From contig JBHIWX010000086.1 of NCBI GenBank assembly GCA_041987205.1, forward strand, positions 1 through 16,665: a DNA stretch of 16,665 bases. Reading direction: 5' to 3'. This DNA is from BOKV01 sp041987205. GTDB lineage: Bacteria; Pseudomonadota; Alphaproteobacteria; Rhizobiales; Rhizobiaceae. Of this stretch, positions 1 to 6,740 are shown in pieces. Position numbers and translations under genes: made by a program. Position 1 is the stretch's first letter; every line of letters starts with the position of its first letter. The notes below the pieces were generated by a model. That model was not told where the DNA came from, did no database searches, and saw only the letters and a program-made list of their open reading frames with translations.

Positions 1-1097
1 AAGGCACGCTTGAGCCAATGGAATAGTTTGAGGCGCGGCAGGACAACGTTGAAGCGCTCGGAGCGGTAGACCAGCATGCCCGAATCCAGCGTGTCGACGA
101 TGCAGACCAGTTCCGGCTTGAACGCCACCGAGGGCTCTCGGCCGGCGATCTCGGCGGCGATGTTCCTGGCGATCGCGGCGGATTGCAGATCGGCCTGGTG
201 CGCCTGCTTGGCGAGCCAGTCGGGGCCGGGATAACTGCCGGCATCGCCCGAGACATAGACGCGGTCGAGGCCCGGCACGCGGCACTTGTCGTCGGCCAGG
301 AGGAAGCCGCCGGGCGAACGCGGCAGATCCGTGGCGTCGAGCCAGGCCGGGCCGGTCATGCCGGGCATGAACAGGATCATGTCGGCTGGGATCGCACCGC
401 CTTCGGTGACCACCGCGCCCGGTTCGAAACGCACCGGCTTGTGGCCCAGATGGGTCTCGATGCCACGGCGCGCCATTTCCCTGAGCAGGCCGGCGACGGC
501 CTTGCCGCCGAGGCGCTGGCCGGGCTGTTTCGACGGGTTGAAGAATACCAGCTTGAACTTGTCGCGCCGTCCCTGTCGCCGCAGCAAAGTGTCGATGCCG
601 AACAGGAACTCGAACATCGGGCCGCCACGCACCGCACCCGGCTCGTTCGGGTTGGTCGAGAACCCTACGGCGATGGTACCGCCCTCAAGCGCGGCGAGAC
701 GGTCGCGGATCGCCTCGCCCGACGCCGTGCCCTCGCATGGAATGGTCGCGTGCTCGATGCCCGGCAGTTTCTTGATGAAGCGTCCGCCGGTCGCGACGAC
801 GAGATAATCGTTCTCGACAATCCCGGTCGTGGTGCGCACGCGCCTGCCGCCATCCTCCACAGCCTCGACGGCGCCCGGATGCCATTTCACGCCATGCTGT
901 GCGAAGAAGCCGGCGAGCGAAACCGTGAGGTCGGCGGCGTCGCGCATCTTCGCCGGCATCCAGATCAGACTCGGCAGATAGGTCAGGCTGTCGCGCGGCG
1001 ACACCACCGTGATGTCGGCCTCCACCTTGCGCTTGCGCAATTCACGTATCGCGGTCAGCGCCGCGAAGCCCGATCCGAGAATGGTGATGCGCGCCAT
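1..1097 (-). CDS. SQR-like FAD/NAD(P) oxidoreductase (C-terminus off window)
   Basis: The reading frame starts at ATG 1097 and runs off the left edge after 365 codons. An AAGGAG ribosome site lies 8 nt before the start. Residues 6-12 (LGSGFAA) form the N-terminal dinucleotide-binding loop, and residues 283-311 (SGDAGSYPG, then K297, Q301 and RNI) form the usual C-terminal FAD motif of the pyridine nucleotide-disulfide oxidoreductase superfamily. The overall pattern, with RGGPMFEF near 157 and VCIVDTLDSG near 331, resembles sulfide:quinone oxidoreductases and type II NADH dehydrogenases. Cysteines are at 121, 272 and 332. C121 and C332 fall where SQR cysteines 1 and 3 occur, but the middle catalytic cysteine expected near 156-158 is absent. 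I therefore call it SQR-like and would not assign sulfide oxidation. It probably acts at the membrane surface, passing electrons to quinone; that is inference from the family. Confidence 0.8.
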   Translation of the reverse strand, partial: MARITILGSGFAALTAIRELRKRKVEADITVVSPRDSLTYLPSLIWMPAKMRDAADLTVSLAGFFAQHGVKWHPGAVEAVEDGGRRVRTTTGIVENDYLVVATGGRFIKKLPGIEHATIPCEGTASGEAIRDRLAALEGGTIAVGFSTNPNEPGAVRGGPMFEFLFGIDTLLRRQGRRDKFKLVFFNPSKQPGQRLGGKAVAGLLREMARRGIETHLGHKPVRFEPGAVVTEGGAIPADMILFMPGMTGPAWLDATDLPRSPGGFLLADDKCRVPGLDRVYVSGDAGSYPGPDWLAKQAHQADLQSAAIARNIAAEIAGREPSVAFKPELVCIVDTLDSGMLVYRSERFNVVLPRLKLFHWLKRA

Positions 1098-1110
1098 TAC
1101 CGTCACTCCT

Positions 1111-1134
1111 TTATATTAGTTATTACTTATATAA
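1111..1134 (-). promoter_or_regulatory. AT-rich inverted-repeat operator over the oxidoreductase promoter
   Basis: The plus strand reads TTATATTAGT, a 4-nt spacer, then ACTTATATAA. The arms match at 9 of 10 positions, giving a 24-bp imperfect palindrome in otherwise GC-rich DNA. It overlaps the predicted -10 box of the oxidoreductase gene and ends 13 nt before its start codon. Size, AT content and position fit an ArsR/SmtB-type repressor site such as those of BigR or SqrR, which control sulfide-responsive genes. The identity of the regulator is inference; no ArsR gene is in the window. Confidence 0.6.
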
Positions 1135-1156
1135 TGATGCTAGCGACGGCTTGCAA
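1128..1156 (-). promoter_or_regulatory. sigma70-type promoter of the oxidoreductase gene
   Basis: On the minus strand a TTGCAA box (1156-1151) is followed after 17 nt by TATATA (1133-1128). Four of six -35 bases and five of six -10 bases match the housekeeping consensus. Transcription would begin about 25 nt before ATG 1097, leaving room for the AAGGAG ribosome site. The -10 box lies inside the inverted repeat at 1111-1134, so a bound repressor would block it. Confidence 0.5.
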
Positions 1157-1200
1157 CCGGCAATCCTTCAGCGAGATGCATGCGAGATAGCGGCTGCCGG

Positions 1201-1332
1201 CTACAGCCAGCCAGGCAACCTGGAGGCCATGGCCTCGCGGCGGTCGAGCCTGCGGCCGTCGACGATGAAGGTGCCATAGAGCGCGACCGGCCCCGGCTCG
1301 ATCAGCGCGAAGGCGCGGCTCAATTTCAGTTC
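1201..1332 (-). pseudogene. possible flavin-reductase N-terminal remnant
   Basis: In the 309-nt gap between the SDR and the oxidoreductase a short minus-strand frame (43 codons, no ATG at the front, no ribosome site) encodes LSRAFALIEPGPVAL followed by unrelated-looking sequence and a stop. The LIEPGPV stretch resembles the start of flavin reductase (FMN-binding split-barrel) proteins, which commonly have L-S-x-x-x-x-L-I-E-P-G-P-V-V. I read it as a possible decayed fragment rather than an active gene. The match is from memory and short, so it could be chance. Confidence 0.22.
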
Positions 1333-1373
1333 TTACGTGATTGCTTCCGGTGTTTGCACGTGGCCCTGTCGAC

Positions 1374-1385
1374 GCATGGCCATGC
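1374..1385. repeat. 12-bp perfect palindrome GCATGGCCATGC
   Basis: This self-complementary 12-mer lies about 22 nt beyond the stop codon of the SDR gene that ends at 1407. It could form a short hairpin in the 3' end of that transcript, but no T-run follows, so I do not call it a terminator. The rest of the 1098-1406 gap holds the promoter, operator and remnant listed separately. Confidence 0.3.
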
Positions 1386-1406
1386 AGGCACAAACCCGGA
1401 GGCGAT

Positions 1407-2135
1407 TCAGCCCCGTCCGAGGAACGGCACCTTGACCGGCAGGATGGTCGTGTCGATCACCGCGATCTCCGGCGGCAGCGACGCCATGTAGACGACGAGG
1501 CGGCCGATATCGGCCGGGTCGATCTGGTCGTCCATCTTCTGGTCGGTGATGCCGGGCACCAGCGATGACCGGGTGGAGCCGGGATGCAGACAGCAGCAGG
1601 TGATGTTGTCGTCGCGACCGTCGAAGGCGATGGCGCGCGTCATGCCCTCGACGGCGAATTTCGAGGCCGTGTAGGCCATGGAATGCGGACGCGGGCTCTT
1701 GGCCGACAGCGAACCGATGTTGACGATGCGCCCGCCGCCGGCCGGCTTCATCAGCCGGATCGCCTCGCGCGAACACAGATATGCGGAGGTCAGATTGGTC
1801 TCGATGACGTGATGCCAGTGCTCAAGGGTGAGTTCGTCGGTCGGCGTGGCATCGGCAATGCCGGCATTGTTGACGAGCAGGTCAGGCGTGCCCGCCTCCT
1901 CCTTCGTGCGGGCGAATAGCGCGACGACATCGGCCTCCTTCGTCACATCGGTCGGGATCGCGATCGCCTTGCCGCCGATCTCGGCGACCTCCTCGACCAG
2001 CGTCGCCAGCTTGTCGGCACTGCGCGCGGCCACCACCGTCACCATGCCCTCGCGGGCCAGCTCGAGCGCGATGCCCCGGCCTATGCCGGAACTGGCGCCT
2101 GTGACGATGGCAACCTTGCCCTGAATGGAATGCAT
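1407..2135 (-). CDS. SDR-family oxidoreductase
   Basis: This 242-residue classical short-chain dehydrogenase/reductase has the cofactor loop TGASSGIG at residues 12-19, the NNAG motif after LLV, an NIGSLSAKSP segment carrying the catalytic serine, and YTASK with the catalytic Tyr and Lys. An NAD(P)-dependent carbonyl/hydroxyl oxidoreduction is expected; the substrate cannot be read from the sequence. I chose ATG 2135 because a GGGGGAG ribosome site lies about 9 nt before it and the cofactor domain starts directly after it. An upstream in-frame extension to 2180 has no such support. It is transcribed in the same direction as the LysR gene but separated from it by 140 nt, so it probably has its own promoter. 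Confidence 0.9.
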   Translation of the reverse strand: MHSIQGKVAIVTGASSGIGRGIALELAREGMVTVVAARSADKLATLVEEVAEIGGKAIAIPTDVTKEADVVALFARTKEEAGTPDLLVNNAGIADATPTDELTLEHWHHVIETNLTSAYLCSREAIRLMKPAGGGRIVNIGSLSAKSPRPHSMAYTASKFAVEGMTRAIAFDGRDDNITCCCLHPGSTRSSLVPGITDQKMDDQIDPADIGRLVVYMASLPPEIAVIDTTILPVKVPFLGRG

Positions 2136-2213
2136 ACCGACTTTCTCCCCCGATGCGTATTTCGTGACGCAATCCGGCACACAGCTGCGTTTTAACCTAC
2201 CTGATCACGCCCT

Positions 2214-2225
2214 CATGTATACATG
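2214..2225. promoter_or_regulatory. CATGTATACATG palindrome upstream of the SDR gene
   Basis: A perfect 12-bp palindrome lies 79 nt upstream of the SDR start in the intergenic region between it and the LysR gene. ATGTATACAT-type cores are typical of GntR-family and some other dimeric repressor sites. The position could also place a -10-like TATACA here. No GntR gene is in the window, so the role is only suggested. Confidence 0.35.
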
Positions 2226-2275
2226 CAGCGACGGTGAGCGAAAGCGTGAAATGGCGGCAATCTGTCGGGAAATGG

Positions 2276-3169
2276 TCACGCGCGGTATCTCAGCGTCTCG
2301 ACCAGCCTGACGAAGGCCGGCGAGGCAAGCCGGCGGTTGGGGTAGTACAGATGATAGCCCTGCACGTTCGGACACCAGTCCTCCAGCACCACCTGCAATC
2401 GGCCTGAATCGACATGGGGCCGGGCGAGGTCTTCGGGCACGAAGGCAAGTCCTAGGCCGTCGACCGCACCGTTCAGGATTGGTCCGATGCTGTCGAATGT
2501 GAGCTGGCCGCCAACCCTCACATCCAGTTCACGCCCGCCCTTCTCGAACTCCCAGGCATACAGGCCGCCGGCGGCTGGCAGGCGCAGATTGATGCATTGG
2601 TGGCTGGTCAGATCGCCGGGATGGTCGGGCGGTGAACGGCGCGCAAAATAGGCGGGAGACCCGACGACGACGAACCGCCAGTCGGGACCGATGCGCACGG
2701 CGATCATGTCCTTGCTGATCGACTCGCCCAGCCGGACGCCGGCATCAAAATGTTCGCCGACGATGTCAATAAAGCCGTCATTGATGGAGATCTCGATGTT
2801 GATGTCCGGATATTCGGGCAGGAATGTCGCCATTTGCGGGCGCAGGATCGTCTCCACGGCGTGCCAGCCCGAACTGATGCGAAGGGTGCCCGACGGCTTG
2901 TCACGAAGCTCGCTGAGCGCATCGACCTCGACCCGTATCTGCTCGAAATGCGGCGCAATCGACCGGTACAGCCGCTCGCCCGCTTCGGTCGTCGAAACGC
3001 TGCGGGTGGTTCGCGTGAGCAGGCGTAGGCCGAGCCGCTCCTCGAGCCCGCGAATGGTGTGGCTGAGCGCCGAAGCGGAAACGCCCAATCGGGCGGCCGC
3101 CTTGGTGAAGCTGCTCTCCCGGGCGACAGCGATGAACGCTCTCAATTCGCCCAGCTCGTCTCGGGCCAT
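2276..3169 (-). CDS. LysR-family transcriptional regulator
   Basis: The 297-residue protein has standard LysR length. Residues 1-65 contain the winged helix-turn-helix (ELRAFIAVARESSFTKAAARLG, then VSASALSHTIRGLEERLG). Residues about 90-295 form the periplasmic-binding-like effector domain of the GcvA/CrgA-type subgroup. Start is ATG 3169, preceded by a weak TGAGAT ribosome site. It is divergent from the cupin gene, 105 nt away, and the shared region holds two palindromes. The usual LysR arrangement implies autoregulation and control of the cupin, cyclophilin-like and SDR genes; the inducer is unknown. Nothing is truncated. Confidence 0.93.
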   Translation of the reverse strand: MARDELGELRAFIAVARESSFTKAAARLGVSASALSHTIRGLEERLGLRLLTRTTRSVSTTEAGERLYRSIAPHFEQIRVEVDALSELRDKPSGTLRISSGWHAVETILRPQMATFLPEYPDINIEISINDGFIDIVGEHFDAGVRLGESISKDMIAVRIGPDWRFVVVGSPAYFARRSPPDHPGDLTSHQCINLRLPAAGGLYAWEFEKGGRELDVRVGGQLTFDSIGPILNGAVDGLGLAFVPEDLARPHVDSGRLQVVLEDWCPNVQGYHLYYPNRRLASPAFVRLVETLRYRA

Positions 3170-3184
3170 TACTGAATCTCATTC

Positions 3185-3220
3185 AATAGTTCATGCCAAC
3201 TATTAGCACTATTCGAATAG
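3185..3220. promoter_or_regulatory. paired palindromes in the LysR/cupin divergent region
   Basis: Two inverted repeats lie side by side between the divergent genes. AATAGTT-N6-AACTATT is at 3185-3204 with perfect 7-bp arms, and contains T-N11-A spacings typical of LysR sites. The perfect 12-bp palindrome CTATTCGAATAG is at 3209-3220. A related half, CATTCAATAG, occurs at 3180-3189. The shared core (CTATT/AATAG) suggests two dimers of one protein, which fits the LysR regulator encoded at 2276-3169. Confidence 0.6.
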
Positions 3221-3274
3221 CGCATCCGCACCTACATTGCCAGCACACGCAACGACGAAGGAAAGGACGATCCA

Positions 3275-3670
3275 ATGGAGATCATTCGTGAGGCAAGCCG
3301 CCAGAAAGGTCCGGGGCCGACCGACTGGTTCACCGGTTCCGTAGAGCTTGAGATGCTGTTCAACGGCTTCGACAAGGATCGCGTCCAGGGCGCAAACGTC
3401 ACCTTCCAGCCGGGTGCACGCACGGCATGGCATACCCATCCGCTCGGCCAGACGCTGTTCGTCCTGTCCGGCGTCGGACGAGTCCAGCGGCAGGGCGGGC
3501 CGGTCGAGGAAATCCGCAAGGGCGATGTGGTCTGGTTCGCACCGGGCGAAAAGCACTGGCATGGCGCCTCGCCGGATCAGGCCATGATCCACATGGCGAT
3601 CCAGGAAGTCCAGGACGGCAAGGCCGTCGACTGGATGGAGAAGGTATCCGACGAGGACTACGATGGCTGA
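3275..3670 (+). CDS. cupin protein of the manganese hydroxynitrile-lyase-like family
   Basis: This 131-residue single-domain cupin closely resembles the Granulicella tundricola cupin (R)-hydroxynitrile lyase as I recall it. It has TAWHTHPLGQT and the GEKHWHG segment, and His53, His55, Gln59 and His94 sit at the same numbers as the metal ligands of that enzyme. Ala40, Val42 and Gln110, which line that active site, are also at identical positions. Such proteins are often annotated (R)-mandelonitrile lyase, but physiological cyanogenesis is unlikely in bacteria and the natural substrate is unknown. An AAAGGA ribosome site lies 7 nt before the ATG. It is the first gene after the LysR-controlled region and overlaps the next gene by 8 nt. 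A cytoplasmic location is expected, since no signal peptide is seen. Confidence 0.88.
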   Translation: MEIIREASRQKGPGPTDWFTGSVELEMLFNGFDKDRVQGANVTFQPGARTAWHTHPLGQTLFVLSGVGRVQRQGGPVEEIRKGDVVWFAPGEKHWHGASPDQAMIHMAIQEVQDGKAVDWMEKVSDEDYDG

Positions 3671-4115
3671 ACAAGGCGGGATGGCGCGGCGCAGCGTGCT
3701 GAAGGCCGCGCTGGCCGGCATACTGCTCCCCGCGCCGCTTTACGCCCAGACCAGGGAAGCGCCGATGAGCATTCGCTGCGGCTTCGCCGACCAGAAATTC
3801 ACCATCGTCCTCGAAGACAATCCGACGGCGCGTGACCTGCTGTCGCTCCTGCCGGCGGATCTTACGATCGAGGATTATTCGACGAATGAGAAGATCGCCT
3901 ATCTGCCGCGCAAGCTTTCGGAAGAAGGTGCAAATCCGTTCGCCAATGAGGCGGCCGGCGATGTCTGCTATTTCGCGCCCTGGGGCAATATAGCCTTCTT
4001 CCACGATAGCTATCGCCATTCGCGCGGCCTGATCCGGCTCGGGCGCATCGAGGACGGGATCGATCCCCTGCTCGTTCGCGGCGAGTTCCCGCTGCGGATC
4101 GAACGCGCCGACTGA
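3663..4115 (+). CDS. exported cyclophilin-like fold protein
   Basis: The 150-residue protein begins with a twin-arginine-like signal: RR at residues 9-10, a hydrophobic run SVLKAALAGILLPAPL, and a likely cleavage after LYA. The mature part (from about residue 29) carries a TARDLLSLLP segment and DVCYFAPWGNIAFFH, typical of the bacterial cyclophilin-like domain family (Cyclophil_like). Members of that family are not proven prolyl isomerases. The ATG lies inside the end of the cupin gene (ATGGCTGA overlap, 8 nt), so translation is probably coupled. M7 at 3681 is an alternative start that keeps the RR pair. Export to the periplasm by Tat is inferred; no cofactor ligand can be read. Confidence 0.78.
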   Translation: MAEQGGMARRSVLKAALAGILLPAPLYAQTREAPMSIRCGFADQKFTIVLEDNPTARDLLSLLPADLTIEDYSTNEKIAYLPRKLSEEGANPFANEAAGDVCYFAPWGNIAFFHDSYRHSRGLIRLGRIEDGIDPLLVRGEFPLRIERAD

Positions 4116-4176
4116 ATCGGCGACAAAAATCCGTACCACGCCGGTAACGAACTCGCCGGCACATCAAACCATCGGA

Positions 4177-4222
4177 CCGCAATTGCGGGTCGCAATCCCA
4201 CCAGGCTGGCCGTCAGACGGCC
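4177..4222. repeat. palindrome and hairpin in the intercistronic gap
   Basis: The 157-nt gap between the cyclophilin-like gene and the next SDR holds a perfect 12-bp palindrome, CCGCAATTGCGG (4177-4188), and a 6-bp stem with 3-nt loop (GGCCGT-CAG-ACGGCC, 4208-4222). No T-run follows the stem. These could be an operator and an RNA hairpin that adjusts expression of the SDR relative to the upstream genes; function is not shown. Confidence 0.3.
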
Positions 4223-4272
4223 GGTCACGGGAGAGGCATGTCCAACACCAACCGTAACGAAGGAATGAAATC

Positions 4273-5013
4273 ATGAAAGACAAGGTTGTCATCATCACCG
4301 GCGCGTCGTCGGGAATCGGCGAAGCGACTGCGAAACTGCTTGCCAGCAAGGGTGCCAAAGTGGTGCTCGGTGCAAGGCGGGAAGACAAGCTCAAGCAGAT
4401 TGTCGACGACATCAGGAATGATGGCGGTCAGGCCGTCTATCAGGAACTCGATGTCACTGTCCCTGCGGACAACGAGGCCATCGTCAAGCTCGCCAAGGAT
4501 ACGTTTGGCGGTGTCGACGCAATCTTGCTCAATGCCGGCCTCATGCCGGTGAGCCCGGTCTCCGCCGTCAAGACGGATGAGTGGAAGCTGATGGTCGACG
4601 TCAACATCAACGGCGTACTCAACGGCGTCGCCGCCGTCATGCCGACCTTCACCGGGCAGAAGTCCGGCCACATCATCGCCGTTTCGTCGGTCGCAGGCCT
4701 CAAGGCCTATCCCGGCACGGCGGTCTATGGCGGCACCAAATGGTTCGTGCGCGACTTCATGGAAGTGTTGCGGATGGAGTCGGCGGCGGAAGGCACGAAT
4801 ATCCGCACGGCGACGCTCTATCCGGCCGCGATCAACACCGAGTTGCTCGACACGATCACCGACGAGCAGTCGGCGGCCGGCATGCAGGGCGTCTATGACG
4901 CATTCGGCATCTCACCGGATCGCATCGCCAATGTCGTAGTCTATGCCCTCGACCTGCCGGAAGACATGACGGTGAGCGAGTTCACCGTGGGGCCGGCAAA
5001 CCAGCCCTGGTAA
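4273..5013 (+). CDS. SDR-family oxidoreductase (YdfG-like)
   Basis: This is a 246-residue classical short-chain dehydrogenase. TGASSGIG is at 9-16, GARRED near 37-42 suggests NADP preference (two Arg after the second strand), LNAG is near 92, SSVAG carries the catalytic serine, and YGGTK gives the catalytic Tyr and Lys. It resembles NADP-dependent oxidoreductases often found with LysR and cupin genes. A GAAGGA ribosome site lies 8 nt before ATG. It probably belongs to the same transcription unit as the two genes before it, although 157 nt separate them. Substrate unknown. The end is tail-to-tail with dgoK, with a 57-nt gap and no convincing terminator. Confidence 0.92.
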   Translation: MKDKVVIITGASSGIGEATAKLLASKGAKVVLGARREDKLKQIVDDIRNDGGQAVYQELDVTVPADNEAIVKLAKDTFGGVDAILLNAGLMPVSPVSAVKTDEWKLMVDVNINGVLNGVAAVMPTFTGQKSGHIIAVSSVAGLKAYPGTAVYGGTKWFVRDFMEVLRMESAAEGTNIRTATLYPAAINTELLDTITDEQSAAGMQGVYDAFGISPDRIANVVVYALDLPEDMTVSEFTVGPANQPW

Positions 5014-5070
5014 GAGACCGCGAGCAACCCGACCCGAGGCCGCCAAGCCGGCCCCGGATTTCCTACCGCA

Positions 5071-5991
5071 TCAAGCCGCGACCAGTCCGGCCCGCCTCGC
5101 GATCTCGAGAAGGCCGAGCCGCGCCATGTCCGCCGGTGCACGTGTCGTCGCGATGCCGAACACGTCGAAGGCGTCGGCGTAGCGGTCGGCGAGATCGCCA
5201 TGACCGATCAGCATGACATCGTCGATATCGGAATGCGCCGAAACGCCCGACCGAATCTCCTCACCGACGAGCAATCCGGAGAGATAGTCGGGGATTTCCG
5301 CACGGTCGAGCCGGTCGAACAGGGCAAGCGTGCGGGCCGAAAACATGGTGGCGGTAATGGAAAGCTGCGCTTGGCGTGCCACCTCCACACCACGCCGGAA
5401 CGCTTGCGACGAACGCACCGGCTCGTCAGGGACCAGACGGCCGAGAATGGAGTGCCGGCTGAGCAGGGCGAAGAGTTCGCCGGTCATGTAGGTTTCGAAG
5501 CGGGTGAGCCTGCCGTTCTCCACAAGGGCCCATTTGCTGTGCGTGCCCGGCAGCACGAAGAGCCCGCCATCCCGCCCCCCGGCGACGAGATTGCCGACCA
5601 GTTCGGTCTCCTCTCCGCGCATGACGTCCGGCAGACCGTTTATCGGATTGCTGGCAGCGCCCGGGACGAAGCTGATCCTGTGGCCCTTGCTGGTTTCAAA
5701 GCTCGTCAGGGATCCGGCCAGTCCGCCTGCATCAAGCGGGAGCGACAGATAGGGCGTCTCGCACCAGCCATTGGCGCTGCCGATCATGCCGGAAGCGAGG
5801 ATCGGCACTTCGTGCTGGTCCGTCAGCCAGGCGCCGACCGCGGATTCGAAGGCAGCGTCGAAATCGCCTTCGGACACCGCGAGAATGCCCATCGGCAGCG
5901 ACACGCGATCCATTACGGTGCCGTCGGCCGTCATCTTCCATGCGCGAAACGAACTGGTTCCCCAGTCGAGCGCTATCAGGGCAGTATCCAT
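5071..5991 (-). CDS. dgoK: 2-dehydro-3-deoxygalactonokinase
   Basis: This 306-residue DgoK-family sugar kinase has the ASKHA phosphate loop at the start (LDWGTSSFRAW, residues 7-17), ILASGMIGSANGWCETPY in the middle, and VLPGTHSKWA, the family signature, near 175. It phosphorylates 2-keto-3-deoxygalactonate to the 6-phosphate in the De Ley-Doudoroff branch of galactose catabolism, in the cytoplasm. I placed the start at ATG 5991, directly before the conserved domain; an in-frame extension to 6069 looks like random N-terminal sequence. The usual partner gene for the KDPGal aldolase (dgoA) is not adjacent, nor is a transporter or GntR regulator, so the gene is an orphan here. The 252-nt region upstream shows no clear promoter or gene. 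Confidence 0.92.
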   Translation of the reverse strand: MDTALIALDWGTSSFRAWKMTADGTVMDRVSLPMGILAVSEGDFDAAFESAVGAWLTDQHEVPILASGMIGSANGWCETPYLSLPLDAGGLAGSLTSFETSKGHRISFVPGAASNPINGLPDVMRGEETELVGNLVAGGRDGGLFVLPGTHSKWALVENGRLTRFETYMTGELFALLSRHSILGRLVPDEPVRSSQAFRRGVEVARQAQLSITATMFSARTLALFDRLDRAEIPDYLSGLLVGEEIRSGVSAHSDIDDVMLIGHGDLADRYADAFDVFGIATTRAPADMARLGLLEIARRAGLVAA

Positions 5992-6243
5992 GTTTGCCAC
6001 TTCATCCGCCGGCCCGCGCATCCGATTGTTCGAGCCGTCCTCCCGTTTCGCCGCCGAAAAGAAGAACACAACCCGCCATCGGGCTGATGCGCATTCTTTC
6101 GTCCGGAAGCGCCAGACTACACGCGCGGATCGGGCAATTCACCTCCCCGCCGGATGCGTCCACCGCGAACTGGCTCGCGCGCCTGCCACACTGGCGAATG
6201 TCGGAGTTGCCCTGTTACGGCCGGATCGGCCGATGGCCCACGA
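5992..6243. other. non-coding gap between dgoK and the DUF2177 gene
   Basis: This 252-nt stretch contains the dgoK leader and the 3' flank of the DUF2177 gene. I see a weak 5-bp stem (CGGCC/GGCCG near 6219-6233) without a T-run, and no convincing promoter, RNA gene or coding frame. Confidence 0.4.
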
Positions 6244-6654
6244 TCAGGCTGCGCCGGCAACCAAACGCACCACATAGTATCCGGCGACTGCGGAAACGGC
6301 GGTCAGGACCGCGCCCCAGGCCATGTCGACCACGACGACTGCCAGCGGCCAGTTCTTCAATGTCGCATAATTGGTGATGTCGTAGGTCGCATAGGCGATG
6401 AACCCGAACAAGGCGCCGAGGCCGATTGCCAGCCTCGCCGAATCCGCCTTGAGCGCGGGGCTGACGGCGAAAACCACCACTCCGATCACGTAGACGAGGT
6501 AGAAGGCCGCCGCCACGCCGAGGCGCGGCTGGGCCAGAAGCTGTTCGCCGAGGCGCGAGAAATAGAAGTCCCGCGCGACCCGCGACAGCCAGACGAAGTC
6601 TAGCGCCAGAAACACGACGGCGCTCGCGACATAGGCAATGGCATACTGGATCAT
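6244..6654 (-). CDS. DUF2177 integral membrane protein
   Basis: The 136-residue protein has four predicted membrane helices: IAYVASAVVFLALDFVWLS (about 5-23), a helix near 47-65 (FYLVYVIGVVVFAV), one near 75-92, and one near 103-130. The motifs LDFVWL, ATYDITNYATL and WGAVLT are typical of the DUF2177 family, whose function is unknown. I chose ATG 6654 because AGGAG lies 8 nt upstream and a TGATCC-type promoter lies just beyond it; the frame stays open for hundreds of codons further upstream, but only antisense to the next gene. In alphaproteobacteria such proteins recur beside RpoE-ChrR and lipid-oxidation genes (from memory). A role in membrane stress is inferred. Confidence 0.85.
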   Translation of the reverse strand: MIQYAIAYVASAVVFLALDFVWLSRVARDFYFSRLGEQLLAQPRLGVAAAFYLVYVIGVVVFAVSPALKADSARLAIGLGALFGFIAYATYDITNYATLKNWPLAVVVVDMAWGAVLTAVSAVAGYYVVRLVAGAA

Positions 6655-6677
6655 CGTGCCCACTCCTGTTCTTTCCC

Positions 6678-6707
6678 CCTTTACGACTGGCATGGCCAGG
6701 CGGATCA
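6678..6707 (-). promoter_or_regulatory. RpoE-type promoter of the DUF2177 gene
   Basis: On the minus strand TGATCC (6707-6702) is followed by exactly 18 nt and TAAAGG (6683-6678). TGATCC is the -35 hexamer known for RpoE (ECF11) promoters of Rhodobacter sphaeroides. The predicted transcription start near 6671 gives a leader of about 17 nt containing the AGGAG ribosome site. The geometry equals that of two other sites in this window. Confidence 0.7.
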
Positions 6708-6740
6708 CCTCGCGCAACGACGACCGCCAACAGTTGCTTG

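Noticed and set aside
1..1097. Firm assignment of the first gene as sulfide:quinone oxidoreductase (sqr)
   Set aside because: One of the expected catalytic cysteines is missing and the C-terminus is outside the window.
183..1190. 335-codon plus-strand open frame opposite the SQR-like gene
   Set aside because: Antisense shadow; the minus-strand frame carries the FAD motifs, a ribosome site and a promoter.
5037..5055. GGCCG/CGGCC stem between the SDR and dgoK as a terminator
   Set aside because: Only a 5-bp stem and no T-run on either strand.
5200..6087. 295-codon plus-strand open frame opposite dgoK
   Set aside because: No domain recognised and fully antisense to a clear DgoK gene.
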